DNA of 64,000 nt from JACMNW01 sp031406155 (GTDB lineage: Bacteria; Pseudomonadota; Alphaproteobacteria; Rhodobacterales; Rhodobacteraceae), in NCBI GenBank assembly GCA_031406155.1, contig JANOGW010000101.1:16424-80423 (forward strand), written 5' to 3'. The notes beneath the pieces are model-generated. The model was given only the letters and a program-made list of their open reading frames with translations, did not search any database and was not told where the DNA came from. How positions within the stretch are numbered: the first letter of the stretch is position 1; each line of letters begins with the position of its first letter. The position numbers were made by a program, and so were the translations under genes. Positions 8,666 through 17,693 of this stretch are shown piece by piece.

Positions 8666-10890
8666 AAAGCCTTTCCGTCCTGATCTGGCTGCTACTTGCG
8701 CAAATGGCTTTGGGTCAGATGGTCGTCGTGAAGGCGGGCGATCACCCCGGGTTTACCAGGTTGGTGCTGGAATTGCCAAAAGTCACCGATTGGCGGCTTG
8801 GCCGTACGGCCGATGGATATGATCTGCGCATCGCCGGGGATCGCTTGCGGTTCGATGTGACAGGTGTCTTCACGGACATCGGGCGCAGCCGACTTGCCGC
8901 CATCTGGGTGGACCCTGCAACCAATGATCTGCGGCTTGGCATTGCCTGCGCCTGCCACGCGATGCCGTTTGAATTTCGCCCCGGCATCATCGTCATCGAT
9001 CTGCGCGAGGGCCCGCCCCCGAAGGGATCGTCGTTTGAACTGGCGCTGGATGGCACGAACGCCGAACAACTGGCGGCCCGGCCAACGCGGCGACCCCGCT
9101 CACGGCCGCAACCGGTGACCGTGACAAATGCGCCTGCAATGACGACAGGGCCGGCCTATGACTGGCTGCAGCCGGGCAGCCTGGAAAGGGATCAAAAGCC
9201 CTTAAATTCAATATCGTTGCTCGGCACGGTCACCGCGCAATACCATGATATAGCGCCGCTGAAACAGGCGTTGCTGCATCAGCTGAGCAGGGGCGCGGCG
9301 CAGGGCATCGTGCAGATGACCGCGCCAAGCCTTGCATCGCGCAAAAGCGGCGATCCATTACCAACCGGGCCGCGTGCGAACATCCATATAGGCGAGGCAC
9401 CCGGTTTTGCAGCGACCACCCAACGGGCGCCAGACGATACATTGATCGATGGCGGTGCAGACTGCCTGCCCGATGATGCCCTTGATCTGACCAGTTGGGG
9501 CGATGATCAACCCGTTCCCCTCCAACTGGCCAAAGCGCGTGGCAGCCTGCTTGGTGAATTCGACCGGCCCGATCCCGATGCCGTGATCGCCACAACCAAG
9601 CTGTTCATCCACCTTGGGTTTGGCGCAGAAGCGCTGCAATTGATGGCACAAATGCCGGTTGACGACCCGCAAACCGAGGTCCGGATCAGTCTGGCAAAGC
9701 TGGTTGACGGGGGAACGGACGCCACGGGCCCCTTCGCCGGCATGCAGACCTGCGAGACCGCTGCAGCACTTTGGGCGACCCTGGCTTTGCCCAAGGTCAG
9801 CCTTGCCGACAAACCGCGCCTTGAGGCCGTTTTGCGAGCCTTTTCCGCACTTCCCGCGCATATGCGCCGCAACCTCGGCCCAACACTTGCCGAAAGGTTT
9901 CTTGCCTTGGGTGACACGGCGACCGCCAGATCGATCAGCGCCGCCACCCAGCGCGGAATGACCACGACCGAGCCCGCGATTGCCGTGATGGACGCCACCA
10001 TAAACCTTGCTGCCGGCGATCCGACCAAGGCTGCCGCGCAGCTGGCGCCCATTGTCGTGGACGCGGGCCCGGTCACCGGCGACGCGCTGATTGCCCTTGT
10101 GGATGCGCGGATTGCAGCCGGCAAGGCGGTCGATCCTGAAACTCCGGTCGCCCTCGCTGCACTGGTTCGCGAACAATCTGGCAGCGATCTTGAACCCGCG
10201 CTGCGGCGTGCGCAGATCCTGGCGCTGGGGTCTTCGGGGGATTTTGACCAGGCCTTTGCCCTGCTGCCGCAAATGGCCGGGGCGACCGGTGATCTTTGGG
10301 CACTGCTTGCGAACTCGGGTCAGGCTACCGCGATCCTCAACCATGCAGTTGTCGGATCTGACACAGACCTTCCGGCACTTCCGGCCAAGGATCGCAGCAA
10401 GATCGCCGCGCATCTGCGGGATCTCGGCCTGTCTGACGCGGCACTTGAGTGGATCGGCCCACAGACCGACGCGACATCAGCGGATGACCGTCTGATTGCC
10501 GCAAAAGCCAACCTTTCAAACGGTCAGCCTGATGCGAGCCTTGCCTGGATTGCCGGGATGGAGGATGCCGCCGCGATCGAACTTCGCGCGCGCGCGCTGT
10601 CGCAGCTTGGCAAACCCGGGGATGCAGCAAAGGCTTGGGCAGAAATCGGCAATGACGAGGCTGCCCTGCGGGCGCTCGGCTGGGCGCGAAACTGGGAAGA
10701 CCTGTCGAAAAGCGACGCCTCCGCCTGGCAGGCCGCCGCCGGTTTGCTGGACGCAGTTGCCAATCCGGTGGGCGCGGATGCGCCCGGCCCGCTCGCCAGA
10801 GGTGCGGCACTGGTCGCAGACAGTGCCGCCGCTCGTGCCACGTTGACCGACCTTCTGGCAAATGTCCTCGGTCCGCCCGTCGGCAAATAG
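8662..10890 (+). CDS. Uncharacterised 742-residue secreted protein of the flagellar cluster (AMIN-like N-terminus)
   Basis: An N-terminal signal peptide (about residues 1-19, ending ALGQ) is followed by a beta-rich region (about 20-125) that resembles an AMIN domain, with alternating segments such as FTRLVLELPKVTDWRL and GIIVIDLREGPP. A low-complexity Arg/Pro linker (near 140-155) follows. The C-terminal 400 or more residues are Ala-rich helical repeats, possibly TPR-like. It overlaps motA (ATGA) and precedes a lytic transglycosylase gene, so a periplasmic role at the motor/peptidoglycan interface is an inference. I know of no characterised homologue. Confidence 0.75.
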   Translation: MKSLSVLIWLLLAQMALGQMVVVKAGDHPGFTRLVLELPKVTDWRLGRTADGYDLRIAGDRLRFDVTGVFTDIGRSRLAAIWVDPATNDLRLGIACACHAMPFEFRPGIIVIDLREGPPPKGSSFELALDGTNAEQLAARPTRRPRSRPQPVTVTNAPAMTTGPAYDWLQPGSLERDQKPLNSISLLGTVTAQYHDIAPLKQALLHQLSRGAAQGIVQMTAPSLASRKSGDPLPTGPRANIHIGEAPGFAATTQRAPDDTLIDGGADCLPDDALDLTSWGDDQPVPLQLAKARGSLLGEFDRPDPDAVIATTKLFIHLGFGAEALQLMAQMPVDDPQTEVRISLAKLVDGGTDATGPFAGMQTCETAAALWATLALPKVSLADKPRLEAVLRAFSALPAHMRRNLGPTLAERFLALGDTATARSISAATQRGMTTTEPAIAVMDATINLAAGDPTKAAAQLAPIVVDAGPVTGDALIALVDARIAAGKAVDPETPVALAALVREQSGSDLEPALRRAQILALGSSGDFDQAFALLPQMAGATGDLWALLANSGQATAILNHAVVGSDTDLPALPAKDRSKIAAHLRDLGLSDAALEWIGPQTDATSADDRLIAAKANLSNGQPDASLAWIAGMEDAAAIELRARALSQLGKPGDAAKAWAEIGNDEAALRALGWARNWEDLSKSDASAWQAAAGLLDAVANPVGADAPGPLARGAALVADSAAARATLTDLLANVLGPPVGK

Positions 10891-11019
10891 TCTTTCGGCA
10901 ATTGGTCTTTTGGGCGTTTTGCGGCAAATCGCCCGCTTGCTTACCGATTGGAAAGATTCGCGCACTAGGTTCGGATCAGGCGGGGCGAATGACCCGCCCG
11001 TGAAGGGTGAAACCCGGGG

Positions 11020-11730
11020 ATGTTTTCAATGTGTCCAGTGCAACTGCCAAGGGCCGGCCTTTACCTTGCATTCATGGGTTCGGTCTTGCTTTGGACTGGC
11101 GCTGCAACCGCCAGCACTAGTCTGAACGCGCCTGATCTTTGCATCGCCGCCGCCCGCACTGCCGCCGACCAGACCGGGGTGCCGCTGGCAGTGTTGATCA
11201 CCATCACCCTGACCGAGACCGGCCGTTCCACCGAAGACGGGCTTGCGCCTTGGCCATGGGCCATCAATCAGGCGGGCGAGGGGCATTGGTTTCCGACACC
11301 CGACGAGGCGGTTCGATTTGCCGAGGATCAACTTGATCTGGGCTTGCGGAACTTCGATGTCGGCTGTTTTCAGTTGAACCATCGCTGGCATTCCAAGGGC
11401 TTCAGCTCCACGATCGACATGTTCGATCCGGCCAGCAACGCCCTTTATGCCGCGCGCTTTCTTGCCGATCTTTACGCCGAACAGGGGGATTGGTCGTTGG
11501 CAGCCGCCACCTATCATTCGCGCACACCAGAATTCGCCGACCGCTACCGCGCCAAGTTCGATGCCATTCTGGCGGACGTGACGGATGGGCCGCTGCCGGC
11601 GCTGGCCAGCCAGGTGCAACCGCCCCGCGTCAACCGCTTTCCCTTGCTGCAAGCGGGGTCAAGTGGCAACTCCGGATCGCTGGTACCGCTGATATCAAAC
11701 GGCATCCGGTTGATCGGCGGCACAGAGTGA
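11020..11730 (+). CDS. Lytic transglycosylase (SLT domain), flagellar cluster
   Basis: The 236-residue protein has a signal peptide (about residues 1-32) and an SLT domain. The catalytic Glu is probably in LTETGR (about residue 67), with GCFQLNHRWH and the AAATYHSRTPEFADRY block supporting the fold. Such enzymes cleave peptidoglycan so that the rod can pass, a task done in other bacteria by the muramidase half of FlgJ, which is absent from the short FlgJ-like protein at 25404-25691. It ends inside the flhA GTG start (GTGA overlap). Confidence 0.85.
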   Translation: MFSMCPVQLPRAGLYLAFMGSVLLWTGAATASTSLNAPDLCIAAARTAADQTGVPLAVLITITLTETGRSTEDGLAPWPWAINQAGEGHWFPTPDEAVRFAEDQLDLGLRNFDVGCFQLNHRWHSKGFSSTIDMFDPASNALYAARFLADLYAEQGDWSLAAATYHSRTPEFADRYRAKFDAILADVTDGPLPALASQVQPPRVNRFPLLQAGSSGNSGSLVPLISNGIRLIGGTE

Positions 11731-13805
11731 AAACGACAGGACTTACCCTCGGGGGCGTGTTCAGCCCGACGATCCTGCTGGCGCTGGCGCTGATGTCGGT
11801 GATCATCATGATGATCCTGCCGGTCCCTGCCTGGGTGTTGGACGTGGGCCTCGCCCTGTCATTCGCGCTTGCGATCCTGATGCTGACGGTGACACTCTTC
11901 CTTGAACGCCCGCTGGATTTTTCGGCGTTCCCGACCATTCTGCTGGCTTCGCTGATGCTGCGGCTGTCGCTGAACGTGTCGTCGACCAAGCTGATTATCG
12001 GCAATGGCCATACCGGCACCGATGCTGCAGGGCACGTGATCGAGGGCTTTGCGAATTTCATCATGGCGGGCAACGTCCTGCTTGGCGTGGTCATTTTCCT
12101 GGTGCTGATGATCGTGAACTTTGTCGTCATCTCCAAGGGTGCAGGTCGGATGGCCGAAGTTGGCGCGCGATTTGCGCTTGACGGCATGCCCGGCAAGCAA
12201 CTGGCCATCGACAGTGACATGGCCGCAGGCGCGATAGACCATGCCGAGGCAAAGCGCCGGCGTGAACAGGAACTGGCCGAGACGAATTTCTTCGGCTCGC
12301 TGGACGGGGTGTCGAAATTCGTCAAGGGTGACGCGGTTGCTGGCTTGCTGATCACCGGGTTGAACATCGTCGTCGGCCTGATCATGGGCATCGTCGTGCA
12401 CGACATGCCAGCGGGGCTGGCGTTCGAAACCTACGCGATCCTGACGGTCGGCGATGGTCTGGTCAGCCAGATCCCCGCCGTCATCATTTCGGTGGCCGTG
12501 GCGCTTTTGCTGGCGCGGGGCGGCACTACAGGGGCGACCGATGTTTCGTTCTTTGCGCAGCTTGGCCGCTATCCCGGGGCACTTGGAACAGTGGCCGCCC
12601 TGATGGCGGTATTTGCCGTGGTGCCGGGCATGCCGTTTCTGCCCTTCATGCTTGGCGCGGCCGGGTTGGCCGCCGCGGCGTACTATGGCCACCAAAGATC
12701 CATCCGCCCGGCCGCACCGACGCTTGCCGCACCCGAGCCACAGCGCCCGCGCCAGATGGGGGATATCCTTGATTTCGATGATATTCACATTGAATTCGCG
12801 CCCAATCTTGTAGCCATGGTGCTGGATCCGGCAACCGGGCTGGAGGCGCGCATTGCCAATATGCGTACCCATGTCGCCAGCGCGTTCGGCCTGATCATCC
12901 CCGAGATCCGCCTGACCGACGAGGCGAGCCTTGCGCCGGGAAACTACCGCATTCGCCTTCAGGGCGTCGAACGGGTCCGCGACAGGCTGGTGCCGGACCG
13001 GGTACTGGTGCTGCTGATGGACGGAACTCCTGCCCCCGCTGGCGAGGATGTGAAGGAGCCAGTTTACGGTGCGCCCGCCCGCTGGATCAAGGCAGACGAT
13101 CAGGAGGAGGCCGCCCTTGCTGGCCTGACGGTCGTAGCCCCGCCCGAGGTGTTGGCGACCCACCTGCTGGAAGTGATGAAGACCAACCTCGCACGATTGC
13201 TGACATTGCGAGGCCTGCGGCGTTTGCTGCATGAATTTGTCAGCCTGTCCGACCCGGTGCGCGCCGAAGCAAACCGCCGGTTTCTGGATGAACTTGTTCC
13301 CGAAAAAGTGCCCGTCGATCTGTTGCTGTCAGTGCTTCGGCTGCTGCTGGAAGAACGCGTGTCGATCCGCAACCTGCCGTTGATCCTTGAATCCATTGCC
13401 GAATCGCGTGGTTTCGGGTCGCCGGAGGCGGTTTGCGAACATGTCCGCCAACGGCTTGGCTTTCAGATCGTGGCCGAACTGAAACGCGCCGATGGCACGA
13501 TCCCGTTGATCCAGCTAGCGCCGGAATGGGAAAAGACATTCACCGCATTCCAGATCGAGGGGGATCGCGGGCAACGCGATGTGGCCCTGCCCCCCGAAGA
13601 CTTCAGCCGTCTTGCCAATGCTCTTGCGGATCGGCTGAACCGGTCGGCCGAGGCGGGGGTTTATCCTGCACTTGTCACTTCGACCCTGCGCAGGCGGTTC
13701 TTGCGCACTGTAGTTGGCGCAAAGGGTCTTGGCGCACCGGTGCTGTCCTACGAGGAAATCGGCATGGATGCGCGCCCGGCGATGGTGGGACAGGTTCCCG
13801 CATGA
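11727..13805 (+). CDS. flhA: Flagellar export gate protein FlhA
   Basis: The 692-residue protein has about eight N-terminal membrane helices (residues about 15-320) and a large cytoplasmic domain that docks chaperone-substrate complexes. Motifs include FPTILLASLMLRLSLNVSST and the FHIPEP-type loop with VVISKGAGRMAEVGARFALD. The GTG start at 11727 overlaps the transglycosylase stop and fits the family N-terminus; an in-frame extension to 11490 would lie inside that gene. flhA, fliR and flhB overlap each other by 4 bp, indicating one translationally coupled unit. Confidence 0.95.
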   Translation: MKTTGLTLGGVFSPTILLALALMSVIIMMILPVPAWVLDVGLALSFALAILMLTVTLFLERPLDFSAFPTILLASLMLRLSLNVSSTKLIIGNGHTGTDAAGHVIEGFANFIMAGNVLLGVVIFLVLMIVNFVVISKGAGRMAEVGARFALDGMPGKQLAIDSDMAAGAIDHAEAKRRREQELAETNFFGSLDGVSKFVKGDAVAGLLITGLNIVVGLIMGIVVHDMPAGLAFETYAILTVGDGLVSQIPAVIISVAVALLLARGGTTGATDVSFFAQLGRYPGALGTVAALMAVFAVVPGMPFLPFMLGAAGLAAAAYYGHQRSIRPAAPTLAAPEPQRPRQMGDILDFDDIHIEFAPNLVAMVLDPATGLEARIANMRTHVASAFGLIIPEIRLTDEASLAPGNYRIRLQGVERVRDRLVPDRVLVLLMDGTPAPAGEDVKEPVYGAPARWIKADDQEEAALAGLTVVAPPEVLATHLLEVMKTNLARLLTLRGLRRLLHEFVSLSDPVRAEANRRFLDELVPEKVPVDLLLSVLRLLLEERVSIRNLPLILESIAESRGFGSPEAVCEHVRQRLGFQIVAELKRADGTIPLIQLAPEWEKTFTAFQIEGDRGQRDVALPPEDFSRLANALADRLNRSAEAGVYPALVTSTLRRRFLRTVVGAKGLGAPVLSYEEIGMDARPAMVGQVPA

Positions 13806-14581
13806 CCGAACTGATCACCTTGCTAACCCAGCTTTCCGGCCTTGGGCTGGATGTCATGTGGGTTGGCTTTGTCGTCTTTCTGCGGGTGGGTGCCGCAATG
13901 GCCCTGCTGCCGGCCTTTGGTGAACAGGCCGTGCCGCAACGCATCAAGCTGGGTCTGGCGCTGGCGTTTACCGCTGTGGTCGCCCCTGCGGTTTCGGCCG
14001 AGGTGGCGCTGCTTGAACCCGGCACAGTGATGCCCCTGGTGACCGAAGTGATCGCAGGGCTGGTGATCGGCATCGGTCTGCGCTTCTTTATCCACGCGCT
14101 GCAGATTGCAGGCACCATCATAGCGCAAGCGACAACGCTGTCGCAACTGTTTGCGGGCACCGGGCCGGACCCGCAACCTGCAATCGGGAACCTTCTGGTG
14201 ATGGCGGGCCTGGCACTTGCCGTCATGGCCGGGTTGCATCTGCATGTCGCCAAACTGCTGATCCTGTCCTATGAGGCGTTACCCGCCGGGCAGTTTCCGG
14301 GTGCTGCCGACATGGGCGATTGGGGGCTCCATCAAATCGCGCGGGCATTCTCGCTGGGCTTTTGCATAGCCGCGCCCTTCGTTGGCGCATCGTTCATCTA
14401 CAATGTGGCAATCGGCGTCATCAACCGCTCGATGCCGTCGCTGATGGTTTCATTTGTCGGAGCACCAGCCTTGGCGGCGGGGGGGCTGGTGCTGTTGGCC
14501 GTGGTCACGCCGCTTGGCCTTACGGTGTGGATGGCCGCCCTTGAAGACTATGTCGCAGATCCGTTCACGGTTGCCCCATGA
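13802..14581 (+). CDS. fliR: Flagellar export gate protein FliR
   Basis: The 259-residue hydrophobic protein completes the FliPQR gate. Around six membrane segments are visible, including VGFVVFLRVGAAMALLPAFG near the N-terminus and LVLLAVVTPLGLTVWM near the C-terminus. QIAGTIIAQATTLSQLF (about residues 100-116) is typical of FliR. The ATG overlaps the flhA stop as ATGA, and the FliR stop overlaps the flhB start in the same way. The longer in-frame reading back to 13433 lies in flhA and is not used. Confidence 0.93.
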   Translation: MTELITLLTQLSGLGLDVMWVGFVVFLRVGAAMALLPAFGEQAVPQRIKLGLALAFTAVVAPAVSAEVALLEPGTVMPLVTEVIAGLVIGIGLRFFIHALQIAGTIIAQATTLSQLFAGTGPDPQPAIGNLLVMAGLALAVMAGLHLHVAKLLILSYEALPAGQFPGAADMGDWGLHQIARAFSLGFCIAAPFVGASFIYNVAIGVINRSMPSLMVSFVGAPALAAGGLVLLAVVTPLGLTVWMAALEDYVADPFTVAP

Positions 14582-15660
14582 GCGAGGAGGACAACGATGA
14601 AAAGGAACATGACCCATCCCAGAAGCGGCTGGATGACGCGCGCGAGAAGGGAGAGATTGCCCGATCAGCCGATCTGGTAACCGCGTGCAGCTACAGCGGG
14701 CTATTGCTCGCCTGTGCCGCCCTGGGTGCGCAATCCCTGCTCGATATCGGCAGCACGGCCACCGTTTTTCTGGATCAGGCAGACCGTCTTGCGCCGTTGT
14801 TCATGCGGGGCGGTGCGGCCCCCTTTGCCGGACTGATGTCGTCAATCGGCTGGGCGCTTATACCGTTTCTGGTTCTGCCGGGGCTGGCGGCGCTGGCTTA
14901 TCTTGTTGCCAGCAAGACGCTGATCTTCACGGCAGACAATTTGGCCCCGAAGCTTTCTCGAATTTCCCCGCTTGCCACTGCAAAGCACAAGTTCGGGCGG
15001 GCTGGGCTGTTTGAGTTTGCTAAAAGCTTTACCAAAATGATCGTGATTTCGACGCTGCTCGCGGTGTTTCTGATCTACCGGTCGGATGATGTGATCGGCA
15101 TGTTGTATCTGACACCGGCGATATCGACGGCGCTTTTGATGGATCTTTCCCTGCAGTTCATCTCTATTGTTCTTGTCATCGCGGTGGTCACCGGCGGCAT
15201 CGATTTCTTGTGGCAGCGTGCACAACACATCCGGAAAAACCGCATGTCACGCAAGGATTTGCAGGACGAATCGCGCGATCAGGACGGCGATCCGCACATG
15301 AAGGCGCAGCGGCGGCAGCGTGGCCATGACATCGCTACAAATCAGATGCTTGCCGATGTCGCCAAGGCCGATGTCATCGTGGTGAACCCGACGCATTACG
15401 CCGTCGCGCTGAAATGGAACCGCGCTGCACGTCAGGCACCGGTCTGTGTTGCAAAGGGCACGGACGAAATTGCAGCCCGTATACGCGAAAAGGCCGCAGA
15501 GGCGGGTATTGCCATTCATTCCGATCCACCGACCGCGCGCGCCCTGCACGCCAGCGTCGACATCGGTCAGGAAATCAGTCCCGAACACTACCGCGCCGTT
15601 GCTGCCGCGATCCGCTTTGCCGAGGCAATGCGCAAACGTGCAAGGGCGGCCCGCCGATGA
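14578..15660 (+). CDS. flhB: Flagellar export specificity switch protein FlhB
   Basis: The 360-residue protein has an N-terminal motif (QKRLDDAREKGEIARS), four membrane helices (about residues 33-55, 90-112, 150-168, 190-210) and a cytoplasmic domain. The autocleavage site NPTH is present (Asn270-Pro271-Thr-His). Cleavage there changes export from rod/hook to filament substrates together with FliK (25807-27450). A charged DESRDQDGDPHMKAQRRQR stretch precedes the cleavage site as in the family. The gene overlaps both neighbours by 4 bp. Confidence 0.95.
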   Translation: MSEEDNDEKEHDPSQKRLDDAREKGEIARSADLVTACSYSGLLLACAALGAQSLLDIGSTATVFLDQADRLAPLFMRGGAAPFAGLMSSIGWALIPFLVLPGLAALAYLVASKTLIFTADNLAPKLSRISPLATAKHKFGRAGLFEFAKSFTKMIVISTLLAVFLIYRSDDVIGMLYLTPAISTALLMDLSLQFISIVLVIAVVTGGIDFLWQRAQHIRKNRMSRKDLQDESRDQDGDPHMKAQRRQRGHDIATNQMLADVAKADVIVVNPTHYAVALKWNRAARQAPVCVAKGTDEIAARIREKAAEAGIAIHSDPPTARALHASVDIGQEISPEHYRAVAAAIRFAEAMRKRARAARR

Positions 15661-15989
15661 CAAAAGCCAACGATCTGGCACGGCTTGGCACGATTTCGCA
15701 GCTTGTTCTCGACGTGAAACTTGCCGCTCTGCAATCGGCTGCGGCCAAACGCCAGCAAAGCCTTGATCAGATTGATGGCCTGAATGCACCGGTCGGGGCG
15801 GGCGATCTGCCCCCGGTTGCCGCCTATCATGCACAACTGCGCTATCAACACTGGGCAGATGCGCGACGCGCCGAACTGAATCTGGTTCTTGCGCGGCAGA
15901 CTGCGGAGATGCTCGTTGCGCGTGATGACGCAGCGCAGGCCTTTGGCAAGGATCAGGCCCTGCGCGGTCTGCAGGCAAAGCTGCGCTAG
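15657..15989 (+). CDS. Small helical protein after flhB, FliJ-like candidate
   Basis: The 110-residue product is almost entirely predicted helix, without signal peptide or membrane segment, and rich in Ala, Gln, Arg and Leu. The ATG overlaps the flhB stop (ATGA), so it is co-translated with the export genes. Length, charge and coiled-coil character would fit a FliJ-type export chaperone/escort, which is otherwise missing from the window. Sequence support for FliJ is weak, so the name is not assigned. Its TAG stop is the first triplet of a palindromic element. Confidence 0.65.
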   Translation: MTKANDLARLGTISQLVLDVKLAALQSAAAKRQQSLDQIDGLNAPVGAGDLPPVAAYHAQLRYQHWADARRAELNLVLARQTAEMLVARDDAAQAFGKDQALRGLQAKLR

Positions 15990-16091
15990 AGCCTGTCTGA
16001 CGATCACAGTATCGCCAGGCAAGCTCTAGCCCTTTGATTTTACGCTTGTCTTTCGACAGAACCGGTATCCACTTTTGTCGGACAAGCTTTA
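15987..16091. repeat. Palindromic dispersed element, copy A (105 bp)
   Basis: The element is bounded by TAGAGC (15987-15992) and GCTTTA (16086-16091). The right module is a bulged hairpin: GCTTGTC-ttt-CGACA, 17-nt loop containing ACCGGTATCCAC, then TGTCGGACAAGC. The left module folds as TAGAGCCTG with CAGGC-aag-CTCTA around an inner CGAT/ATCG. The first three bases are the TAG stop of the upstream plus gene and the last three (TTA) are the TAA stop of the minus-strand fliL copy. It probably also acts as a bidirectional terminator. Confidence 0.85.
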
Positions 16092-16538
16092 GCTGTCTTG
16101 CCGGGCGATATCCATGATCAGCACGTCGCGCACCAAGTCGCCAAGCACCGGCGTCGCCACCTCTTTCAGGGCCTGACGCAGCGCCACGAGGTTCGAGCCA
16201 TCGGTAAAGGATCCGCGAAAGCCGCCCGCATTCGCGTGATCGAACAGCACTTGCAGGAACACGTCGCGCAGTTTCGGCTCGCGGGCGAAGACGGTTTCAG
16301 TACTGCCGGGCGTCACTTCAAGGCTTAGCGAGACGACCACAAGGGCCGCCACCTGACCCGCTTCCACCACCGGAATAACAAACTGATTGTTCAGTTTGAC
16401 GTATTCAGGCGGCTCTGTCGGCTCGGCCTCGGCTATTTCGACAGGCTCCGGCGGTGCGGGGCGCAAGAAGACGCCCGCACCAATGCCGATGCCAAGGCCC
16501 GCCAAAGTCAGGATCAAGGGGATCAGTTTCTTCATCAT
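16089..16538 (-). CDS. FliL-like flagellar protein (second copy)
   Basis: The 149-residue product has a transmembrane helix (about residues 5-25), an acidic/proline linker (EPVEIAEAEPTEPPE) and a FliL-type periplasmic domain. Family signs are VVSLSLEVTPG, the EPKLRDVFLQVLFDHAN block and LGDLVRDVLIMDI near the end. It differs clearly from the FliL at 6287-6766. It lies 5 bp after flgH and is the last gene of the flgB-to-fliL2 operon. Two tandem ATG codons are possible starts. The stop codon is formed by the end of repeat copy A. Confidence 0.8.
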   Translation of the reverse strand: MMKKLIPLILTLAGLGIGIGAGVFLRPAPPEPVEIAEAEPTEPPEYVKLNNQFVIPVVEAGQVAALVVVSLSLEVTPGSTETVFAREPKLRDVFLQVLFDHANAGGFRGSFTDGSNLVALRQALKEVATPVLGDLVRDVLIMDIARQDS

Positions 16539-16543
16539 GGCTG

Positions 16544-17263
16544 TCAGAACGGCAACAGGACATCAGTGATTTGCTGGCCATAGCGCGGTTGCTGGACATC
16601 GGTGATCTGCCCGCGCCCGCCGTAGGAAATCTGTGCGCCGGCGATCTTGTCATAGGTGATCTCGTTCTGGCGCGACACATCGACCGGGCGCACATAGCCG
16701 GAGACCAGCAATTCGCGCAATTCGTTGTTCACACGCACCTCTTGCCGCCCTTCGATGCGCAGAACACCGTTCGGCAATTCTTCAACAACCGTTGCCGCAA
16801 CCCGCAGCGTCAGCTTTTCATTGCGCGCCACCGACCCGTTGCCAGAATAGGATGAAGCCGATGTTGCATCGACGGCATCTGCCGTCGTCGCACCGTCTGG
16901 CAAGACGGCATCAAGCCGCTCCGGGATACCAAACAGCGATGGAATGCCCAGCTTTTCCTTGCCAGACCGGCTGCGCCCAGTCGAATTTGAGATTTCCGCC
17001 TTGTCGTCAATCTCGATCACGACGGTCAGGATATCGCCGCGTGCCTGCGCGCGCCTGTCGCTGAAGAGCGAACTTTGCCCGGCCGTCCAAAGCGAGGATG
17101 CATCGGCGGCACCGTCCAACGCGGTTTCTTCAGGCAAAGCGCTGGAATACAAGGCATGGTGCTGATAGCTGCCTTCCAGCGGCTCGAATTCAGGCGCGCG
17201 GCCAACCTGATCAAGCCGGGCACAGCCTGCCACCAAAACCACACTCAGCATCAAAATTTTCAT
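16544..17263 (-). CDS. flgH: Flagellar L-ring protein FlgH (lipoprotein)
   Basis: The 239-residue product begins MKILMLSVVLVAGC, a lipoprotein signal with the acylated Cys at position 14, matching FlgH, the outer-membrane ring protein. Family features include SLWTAGQSSLFSDRRAQARGDILTVVIEI and the C-terminal RQNEITYDKIAGAQISYGGRG segment. The start at 17263 is chosen because the lipobox then sits correctly; a longer in-frame version to 17344 would run into flgA. It lies 10 bp after flgA. Confidence 0.94.
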   Translation of the reverse strand: MKILMLSVVLVAGCARLDQVGRAPEFEPLEGSYQHHALYSSALPEETALDGAADASSLWTAGQSSLFSDRRAQARGDILTVVIEIDDKAEISNSTGRSRSGKEKLGIPSLFGIPERLDAVLPDGATTADAVDATSASSYSGNGSVARNEKLTLRVAATVVEELPNGVLRIEGRQEVRVNNELRELLVSGYVRPVDVSRQNEITYDKIAGAQISYGGRGQITDVQQPRYGQQITDVLLPF

Positions 17264-17273
17264 CGTTTGTCCT

Positions 17274-17693
17274 TCAAGGATTTGGGCCAACAACAACCGT
17301 GCCATCGACCGAAATTCGGCCTGACACGGTGTTGCGCGAGACAAGGTTCATCACCCGGATAACGTCGCCGACGCCGCCACGAGCCAGCGCGCGGCCTTCG
17401 GTCAGGATGGCAAGCCCGCCCGAATGATAGGCCAGTTGAACTATCTGATTGCGATCCAGAATCGAGGCCGCACCAATATCGCCCGCACTGATCGGTCGGC
17501 CGGCATAGATCGCGACGCGCGCCTCAAGGCCTACTGCTTCTGAAGTTTGCGTCAGTGCGCCCGGAATTTCTGCCGGTACCAGCATCACGTCTTCGGCCTG
17601 CAGGACGGTCTGCGCGGGCAGGGTGCGGGTGGCGACCAGACTGTCAGCCATTGCCATGCCGGGCATCACGAAAAGGAGGAGCCGCCACATCAT
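17274..17693 (-). CDS. flgA: Flagella basal body P-ring formation protein FlgA
   Basis: The 139-residue protein has a signal peptide (about residues 1-16, ending AMA) and an SAF-type domain. Typical segments are RTLPAQTVLQAEDV, AGRPISAGDI and a C-terminal GDVIRVMNLVSRNTVSGRISVDGTV. It is a periplasmic chaperone for FlgI. It is short compared with enterobacterial FlgA (about 220 residues), lacking most of the N-terminal domain, as in other alphaproteobacteria. It overlaps flgG by 4 bp. Confidence 0.9.
   Translation of the reverse strand: MMWRLLLFVMPGMAMADSLVATRTLPAQTVLQAEDVMLVPAEIPGALTQTSEAVGLEARVAIYAGRPISAGDIGAASILDRNQIVQLAYHSGGLAILTEGRALARGGVGDVIRVMNLVSRNTVSGRISVDGTVVVGPNP

Noticed and set aside
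9358..10965. Several minus-strand open frames opposite the 742-residue protein gene
   Set aside because: High GC makes long antisense frames common; the plus frame has a signal peptide, operon overlap and normal composition.
11859..13232. 457-codon minus-strand frame opposite flhA
   Set aside because: FlhA on the plus strand is unambiguous; the antisense product is His/Gln/Arg-rich with no recognisable domain.
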